Below are positions 35,001 through 38,561 of a stretch of 38,561 nucleotides of DNA, in pieces (the stretch's first letter is position 1; every line of letters begins with the position of its first letter). Source of the DNA: Muribaculaceae bacterium. GTDB lineage: Bacteria; Bacteroidota; Bacteroidia; Bacteroidales; Muribaculaceae. The stretch is taken from positions 1-38,561 of the forward strand of contig JAFYYG010000069.1 in assembly GCA_017557625.1 (NCBI GenBank), written 5' to 3'. Both the position numbers and the translations under genes were made by a program. The notes below the pieces were generated by a model, which did not search any database, had not been told where the DNA came from, and saw nothing but the letters and a program-made list of their open reading frames with translations.

Positions 35001-37566
35001 AAGGACACGTGTCCTTATATAAATGACTGGTGTTAATTGGAACATAAATTTTGCAATTATCCTTATTCACGTTCTTAAATATAGAGATCTTATGATCCCT
35101 GCCAACATGTCCATTTTCATACCCAAATACATTTCCACCATATAAATAATTGACATTTTGGGGTTCTCTAATCATTGAATAAATAGACTCCAAACCAGAA
35201 CAACCCCAGAAAGCCGTTGCAATCTTTCGCACAGAGTTAGGTATGGTCACCTTAGTCAATCCGGTGCAACCCTCGAAGGCAGCATGGCCAATTGATGTCA
35301 CCGAGTTTGGTATGGTCAATTCACCCGTCAACCCTGTGCAACCCTCGAAGGCACTGTCGCCAATTTCTATCACCGAGTTTGGTATGGTCAATTCACCCGT
35401 CAATCCAGTGCAACCATTGAATGCATCATCGCCAATTACTATTACTGAGTTGGGTAAGGTTAGTTCTCCTGTGAACCCCGTGCAACCCTCGAAGGCACCG
35501 TTGCCAATTACTATCACCGAATCTGATATGGTCAATTCACCTGTCAACCCCGTGCAACCCTTGAAGGCACTGCTGCCTATTTCAATCACCGAGTTTGGTG
35601 TGGTCAGTTTTCCTGTCAATCCTGTGCAACCAGAGAATGCACTACTGCCAATCCTTGTCACCGAATTGGGAATAGTCAATTCTCCTGTCAACCTAGTGCA
35701 ACCCTCGAAGGCATTGTTGCCAATTTCTGTTACCGAGCTTGGAATGGTCAATTCTCCTGTCAATCCCGTGCACCCCTTGAAGGCATTGTCACCAATAGAT
35801 GTAACTAAATATGATTTGCTTTTATATTCAACTCTTTCAGGTATGACAAGTTCTCCATCTAAGTTGCTATAATTGTTTGTAGAATAATTTATTGTAGAAT
35901 CATTATCTGATTCCTCGAAAGTAACGACAACACTTTCCTCGTCATCGCAAATTTTGTAACAAATGCCATCGACCTTGAATGCACCTTCAACGATGTTAAG
36001 GATGAAATTCTCTTTCAAATTATCGCAACCAGTAAATGCATTTCTAAATAATGTGGTGTTTGGATTTTGGACGGTTACAGAAGTTAAGCCATTGCAACTA
36101 CAGAAAGTACCTTCTCCAATCCAAGTCACAGATCTTGATATTGTCACTGATGTCAAGCCAGAGCAACCAGAGAAAGCGTAACTGCCAATATCTGTCACAG
36201 AGTTGGGTATTATTAATTCACCTGTTAGGCCAGAACAACCATAGAAGGCGTGTGAGCCAATTGTTTTCACCGATTTAGGGATGTTTATCGAGGTTATGCC
36301 TGAGCATTTATGAAAGGCATAATCGCCAATCGATGACACAGAGTTGGGGATAGTCACCGAAGTCAACCCGGTGCAACCACTGAAGACTCCCTTGCCAATC
36401 GATGTCAACGATTTGAGGATGTTTATCGAGGTCAAACTACTGCAATCCTTGAAGGCCTCTTCGCCAATCTCTGTCACAGAGTTGGGTATGGTTAATTTGC
36501 CTTTTAAGCCAGAGCAGCCATAGAAGGCGGACGAGCCAATCCTTTTTACCGATTTAGGGATGATTATCGAGGTTAAGCTAGAACATTCATAGAAGGCAGA
36601 TTCGCCAATTTCTGTCAATGTGTTGGGTAGGTTTACCGAAGACAACCCTGTGCATCCATAGAATACCTGGTAGCCAATCGAGGTCACCGAGTTTGGTATG
36701 GTCAACTCACCTGTCAAGCCGCTGCAATTATAGAAGGCAGATTCGCCAATCGATGTCAATGATTTAGGGATGGTCACCGAGGCCAAGCCACTGCAAGATT
36801 CGAAGGCACCGTCATCAATCTCTGTCACAGAGTTGGGAATAGTCATAGAGGTCAATCCAATGCATCCATGGAAGGCGCCATGGCCAATAGTAGTCACCGA
36901 ATTGGGGATAATAGTATTATTGCACCCTGTGATTAGGGTATTAGATTCGGTCTCTATTATGGCATTACAATTGCTGCGAGAATCATATTTTGAGTTCCCA
37001 TTCTCAACAACAATTAAGGTTAGGCCATTACAACCCACGAAAGCACCGTGGCCAATCGATGTCACTGATTTGGGGATGACCACAGATGTTAAATTACTGC
37101 AATCACTGAATGCACCGTTGCCAATCGATGTAACGGAGTTGGGGATAGTCACCGAATTTAAATTTTTGCAAAGGTAGAATGCCCCTATTCCAATCGATGT
37201 CACTGATTTGCCGATGCTCACCGATGTCAAGCCACTGCAATCACAGAAGGCTCTTTCGTCAATCGATGTCACCGAGTTGCCGATGGTCATCGTGGTCAAG
37301 CCACTGCAAGAATAGAAGGCACTTTGGCCAATAGATGTCACCAAATATGATTTTCCATCATTTACAACATTCTCAGGAATAACAATATTTCCGCTTAGAT
37401 TACTATAATTCTTTGTGAAATGATCTTCCGAACTCTCGAAAGTTACAGTAACACTTTTTCCGTCTTCGTTGATGTCGTAACAAATGCCGTCAACCTTGAA
37501 GTCGTATGCAAAAACATTTACTGAGAATGCCAACAAAATAGCGAGTAAAGTTAATATCTTCTTCAT
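32020..37566 (-). CDS. Exported LRR-LRR-TPR-CHAT protease fusion protein
   Basis: The 1848-residue product starts MKKILTLLAILLAFSVNVFA, a signal peptide; an in-frame extension to 37695 has no export signal and is rejected. Module 1 (about 21-527) has the N-cap DFKVDGICYDINEDGKSVTV and about 17 LRR_5 repeats with the island YDSRSNCNAIIETESNTLIT. Module 2 (about 528-865) repeats the N-cap (FKVDGICYKI) and has about eight repeats plus the C-cap. TPR-type helix pairs follow (about 920-1225, for example YDKAKYHYKKVLEL and YDEAIKYFKKI). The CHAT domain (about 1410-1848) has HTHG with His1665 and AACETGQG with Cys1752, both catalytic residues of this caspase-related clan. First gene of an operon with a metacaspase-like lipoprotein. 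Substrate unknown. Confidence 0.9.
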   Translation of the reverse strand: MKKILTLLAILLAFSVNVFAYDFKVDGICYDINEDGKSVTVTFESSEDHFTKNYSNLSGNIVIPENVVNDGKSYLVTSIGQSAFYSCSGLTTMTIGNSVTSIDERAFCDCSGLTSVSIGKSVTSIGIGAFYLCKNLNSVTIPNSVTSIGNGAFSDCSNLTSVVIPKSVTSIGHGAFVGCNGLTLIVVENGNSKYDSRSNCNAIIETESNTLITGCNNTIIPNSVTTIGHGAFHGCIGLTSMTIPNSVTEIDDGAFESCSGLASVTIPKSLTSIGESAFYNCSGLTGELTIPNSVTSIGYQVFYGCTGLSSVNLPNTLTEIGESAFYECSSLTSIIIPKSVKRIGSSAFYGCSGLKGKLTIPNSVTEIGEEAFKDCSSLTSINILKSLTSIGKGVFSGCTGLTSVTIPNSVSSIGDYAFHKCSGITSINIPKSVKTIGSHAFYGCSGLTGELIIPNSVTDIGSYAFSGCSGLTSVTISRSVTWIGEGTFCSCNGLTSVTVQNPNTTLFRNAFTGCDNLKENFILNIVEGAFKVDGICYKICDDEESVVVTFEESDNDSTINYSTNNYSNLDGELVIPERVEYKSKSYLVTSIGDNAFKGCTGLTGELTIPSSVTEIGNNAFEGCTRLTGELTIPNSVTRIGSSAFSGCTGLTGKLTTPNSVIEIGSSAFKGCTGLTGELTISDSVIVIGNGAFEGCTGFTGELTLPNSVIVIGDDAFNGCTGLTGELTIPNSVIEIGDSAFEGCTGLTGELTIPNSVTSIGHAAFEGCTGLTKVTIPNSVRKIATAFWGCSGLESIYSMIREPQNVNYLYGGNVFGYENGHVGRDHKISIFKNVNKDNCKIYVPINTSHLYKDTCPWYDFTNIIEYDYGDMYETTPVQNLDSLKHQFEQLRYSNLPYNVIEAKGKEIRNLMMQIPEFFADPANYDLMTRFGWYYYAIDKDYYRALLCYEAAIKIKENTQGDDKSLIDFHRYVAKCYDAIKQYDKAKYHYKKVLELCKNNKITKDTDLYLYCNISQYLMEIGKYFIENEEYIEAKNFFDEAIRITRAQSGENNDDIADLYYKIADLYYNKQQFDDAINNFEEFIKLLEDSKEQIRLELANMSDNSLYYEKLKSDEKSASRKIAEALEIIAGCHNNNHQCDKAIEKLEEADKIYKDINGESPFRLQYSLGCCYYNKKNYDEAIKYFKKIEDADDDFHKTKIDVLRMIGKCHYANHDTVSAMYYYQEAMTICRKEFLDENNPLIGYYHQKIKILCEIISLCKPSDDDLKSFYGIFRQTLDKEQKEIIRVFNNIRNETDRAGYWYNQSKLFQYHYPAVAWEVYKHKEEMGLNYNDIRGDMYNKCALFAKGLLLTSENEWRRIILDSGNPNLIAKYHKLLTTTNKKNTDELEQELFEFAMERYDDDYLQILKTEWTDVKKNLGDKDKSIAIEFLSFPKLGTNDTVYIALTIRNNDDYREPKMTFLCEEKDLKAAMKDAYTSNALSKLIWEPLAKELNGVDTIYFSPSGLLHTIAIESLPHWENPDVLMCDTCFSIYRLSSTRELVIKHKEIECNEAVLYGGMDYDCEIKSIVEELKAENSPAIDKKPTKNKSPEDVAHNDLGIGSRLPEPIATMALGDDWKNAGVALVKDIEEELLKREYTVDLRNDKKANETSVKLLSGKEKKVIVFHTHGFYWDNESAKKEKASFRLSKYPDNHQSVVNDTIFDPMTCCGLAFSGGNHVRRGETIDPPDADDEVLTAMEVADLDLRGLELVVLAACETGQGEIGSDGVFGLQRGFKKAGAHCIIMSLWTVNNEATKTFMRTFFMNWKRNCSMRKAFVEAQKEVKRIYGNEYDDKEHKGPHWAAFILLDALEE
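35240..35810 (-). repeat. 69-bp tandem DNA repeats encoding LRR module 2
   Basis: Eight 69-base units (23 codons each) encode CTGLTGELTIPNSVxxIGxxAFEG-type repeats. Neighbouring units are nearly identical at the DNA level, much closer than the units of module 1, which suggests recent amplification or gene conversion. Confidence 0.85.
36060..37340 (-). repeat. Tandem LRR_5-encoding repeats of module 1
   Basis: About 17 degenerate 69- to 72-base units encode IPNSVTSIGxxAFxxCSGLTS-type repeats, interrupted once by the island at about 36900-37010. Units differ more from each other than in module 2. These are protein-coding repeats, not an array of spacers. Confidence 0.85.
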
Positions 37567-37615
37567 AATCATTTGTGTTAAATTATCTGCAGGTTCATGC
37601 TTTTCTATCAATCTG

Positions 37616-37623
37616 CAAATATA
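37616..37623 (-). promoter_or_regulatory. Putative -7 box of the CHAT/metacaspase operon
   Basis: Minus-strand TATATTTG matches TAnnTTTG about 50 bases before the preferred start at 37566. No good -33 box is seen at the usual distance, so the promoter may be weak or activator-dependent. If used, transcription would start downstream of 37616, which also rules out the longer reading frame to 37695. Confidence 0.5.
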
Positions 37624-37694
37624 GCAAAAATATTTCAATTGGTTATTATAAATAGTGGAGTTTAATGGGAAATTCCAAAAATTCCAAAATCCCA

Positions 37695-37727
37695 AAAGCC
37701 CGAGGGGTTATGATAGTCTCGGGCTTT
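37695..37727 (-). terminator. Terminator of the small lipoprotein gene
   Basis: AAAGCCCGAG (37695-37704) pairs perfectly with CTCGGGCTTT (37718-37727). In the minus direction it follows the stop codon at 37736 and runs into TTTTGGGATTTT. It separates the small lipoprotein gene from the CHAT operon. Confidence 0.8.
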
Positions 37728-37735
37728 AGTGGTTG

Positions 37736-38230
37736 TTATATAGAGTCGCAAGTTGCGATGGTTTGGGTGGCGTTGGGTGTGGTGTTGTCATCGGTTGTTG
37801 TCGCATCAAGCGTTGGGTCTGAATTTTCAGGAACAACTGGTCCTACTGTGTATGGAATAAGTGTTGGTGAGTTCAAGTCCTGAAATAATATATGTGAGTC
37901 TTCAATTATCTTCATCATCTCATTATGCCTCTTTATCATTTCTTCCTGTTCTTTCAGAAATTCCTGTGACTGTCCTATATTAATTTCAGGAGAAGTCACC
38001 TTTGGAATGGCGTGAATAGATGGAACTTGTGCACTACCTGTTGATCCGCTGGAATAATCATTGTTTGCTATACCTGCATTTTTTGGAGCCATGCTTGCGA
38101 TTTCAACCTCTCCAGTTGCGCCGGAGTCGTTGCAAGAAACCATATTAACTAAACCAATGATAAAAGCGAAAGGCACAGCCGCAAAAATTAGCGCTGCGAG
38201 TGTCTTAGTGAATTTTGTAGTTGTCTCCAT
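37736..38230 (-). CDS. Small putative lipoprotein of unknown function
   Basis: The 164-residue protein has one hydrophobic segment (about 10-32) ending MVSCNDSG. Cys33 is a plausible acylation site, although Met at -3 is a weak lipobox. The rest is low in complexity: a Gly/Ser/Ala-rich stretch, a short charged helix (about 90-112, QEFLKEQEEMIKRHNEMMKI) and a Thr/Asp/Pro/Asn-rich tail. No family is recognised. It lies upstream of the CHAT operon on the same strand but is separated from it by a terminator, and shares its upstream element with the Sel1 lipoprotein gene. If the cysteine is not acylated, it would be a single-pass membrane protein. A stalk, spacer or scaffold would fit, but this is speculation. 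Confidence 0.7.
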   Translation of the reverse strand: METTTKFTKTLAALIFAAVPFAFIIGLVNMVSCNDSGATGEVEIASMAPKNAGIANNDYSSGSTGSAQVPSIHAIPKVTSPEINIGQSQEFLKEQEEMIKRHNEMMKIIEDSHILFQDLNSPTLIPYTVGPVVPENSDPTLDATTTDDNTTPNATQTIATCDSI

Positions 38231-38269
38231 AATGCTAAGTTTATGAAATGTGAATAAATATAGTTGATC

Positions 38270-38303
38270 TATTCTATATCAACCGTAGTGACAAAAGGTA
38301 ATC
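38270..38303 (-). promoter_or_regulatory. Shared upstream element, copy 2 (small lipoprotein)
   Basis: Read on the minus strand this is GATTACCTTTTG, a variable stretch and TTGATATAGAATA, ending 39 bases before the start codon. It aligns without gaps to 30549-30582 (26 of 34 identical). Confidence 0.55.
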
Positions 38304-38315
38304 GGGAAAAAGTGA

Positions 38316-38354
38316 AAAATGAGACTCCGGACCATGTCCATGTCTCATTTTTTC
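38316..38354. terminator. Bidirectional terminator downstream of the transposase fragment
   Basis: AAAATGAGAC (38316-38325) pairs with GTCTCATTTT (38342-38351), with an inner GGAC/GTCC stem, and has A- and T-runs on both sides. On the minus strand it follows the transposase-like stop and precedes the small lipoprotein promoter. Confidence 0.8.
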
Positions 38355-38398
38355 ATTAGGAATTGTTGTAAGACTGATGCATTGTTGGTGTTGACCAA

Positions 38399-38439
38399 AA
38401 CTCACGATGCGTCAATTATGTTAACGTGAGTTCGACGAA
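38399..38439 (-). repeat. Inverted repeat and 18-bp motif next to the transposase fragment
   Basis: AACTCACG (38399-38406) is inverted as CGTGAGTT (38425-38432). The 18-mer matching 124-141 in the opposite orientation occupies 38422-38439, six bases after the transposase-like stop codon. This is where the terminal repeat of an insertion sequence would be expected. Confidence 0.55.
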
Positions 38440-38444
38440 AATAA

Positions 38445-38561
38445 TCAAAAGAGAGTGAGCTGGTTATCAAATTCCCGCTCTAACTGAAGCATCGGTTTCT
38501 TCGGGAAGAAGCAGTATGCAGCAAGTCCAGCCATGAGGTTGTTGACAAAATTGTGAAATGA
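38445..38561 (-). CDS. C-terminal fragment of a probable transposase (runs off the window)
   Basis: The frame is open from the right edge to TGA and gives 38 residues, including NNLMAGLAAYCFFPKKPMLQ and ending DNQLTLF. The AYCFFPKKP-type ending resembles C-termini I associate with Bacteroidetes insertion-sequence transposases, but the family cannot be named from so short a piece. The nearby inverted repeat with a second copy at the far left edge of the window supports a mobile-element origin. Catalytic residues lie outside the window. Confidence 0.5.
   Translation of the reverse strand, partial: SFHNFVNNLMAGLAAYCFFPKKPMLQLEREFDNQLTLF

Noticed and set aside
35243-35872. Long plus-strand open frame opposite LRR module 2
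   Set aside because: It is the antisense image of the 69-bp repeats; the repeat unit length keeps the frame open. The minus-strand frame has the signal peptide and known domains.
35240-37340. Regular repeats resembling a CRISPR array
   Set aside because: There are no unique spacers between constant repeats. The period is 69-72 bases, in frame, and every unit encodes an LRR.
37567-37695. Longer start of the CHAT protein (43 extra residues)
   Set aside because: The extension has no export signal, would bury the signal peptide beginning at 37566, and overlaps both the -7 box and the upstream terminator.
37736-38230. Possible bacterial gasdermin next to the caspase-like gene
   Set aside because: The protein has an N-terminal signal or anchor and a low-complexity body. 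It lacks the size and beta-rich pore domain of gasdermins, which are also cytoplasmic.
124-38439. Whole window as a composite transposon between inverted 18-mers
   Set aside because: It would carry many essential genes (rpmH, efp, dnaB, mreB). Dispersed element copies or assembly edges explain the pattern better.

Overview
The window looks like chromosome from a member of the Bacteroidales (gut or oral type, perhaps Muribaculaceae or Prevotellaceae). Three things point there. Several promoters match the Bacteroidetes form TTTG-N19/20-TAnnTTTG. There are many exported BspA-like (LRR_5) proteins. The housekeeping genes (rpmH/efp, radC, and the order mreB-mreC-mreD-PBP2-rodA) are arranged as expected for the order. 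The family assignment is an inference.

Layout. 1-1.4 kb: non-coding left edge, rpmH (-) and efp (+), divergent. 1.5-6.9 kb: a minus-strand cluster of three exported LRR_5 proteins followed by an exported endonuclease I-type nuclease. 7.2-8.8 kb: dnaB (-). 9.0-14.6 kb: a very large alpha-2-macroglobulin-like protein (+) whose thioester motif appears to be lost. 14.7-16.5 kb: radC and a membrane glycosyltransferase (-). 16.6-22.6 kb: the rod-shape/elongasome operon rodA<-PBP2<-mreD<-mreC<-mreB (-). 23.0-24.5 kb: an alanine/glycine:cation symporter (-), divergent from a GH84 glycosidase plus M16 peptidase pair (+, 24.6-29.5 kb).

The accessory part lies at 29.5-38.6 kb. From the right it holds the C-terminal end of a probable transposase, a small putative lipoprotein, a 1848-residue exported protein built as LRR module - LRR module - TPR - CHAT protease, a lipoprotein with a metacaspase-like peptidase domain, and a Sel1-repeat lipoprotein. 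The CHAT gene and the metacaspase-like gene are 36 bp apart, with a -7 promoter box in front and a good terminator behind, so they probably form one two-gene operon. Both proteins carry export signals and both keep their His/Cys dyads. This is the best candidate here for an undescribed system: a two-protease caspase-clan cassette that works outside the cytoplasm and has an LRR sensor-like front end. The two flanking lipoprotein genes share a 34-bp upstream element (26 of 34 positions identical), which suggests that they are regulated together.

The LRR-fused CHAT protein has the same N-cap, inserted island and C-cap as the three stand-alone LRR proteins at 3.2-6.9 kb. It therefore looks like a fusion of two LRR_5 units to a TPR-CHAT unit. 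All function calls come from reading the translations; no database search was run.
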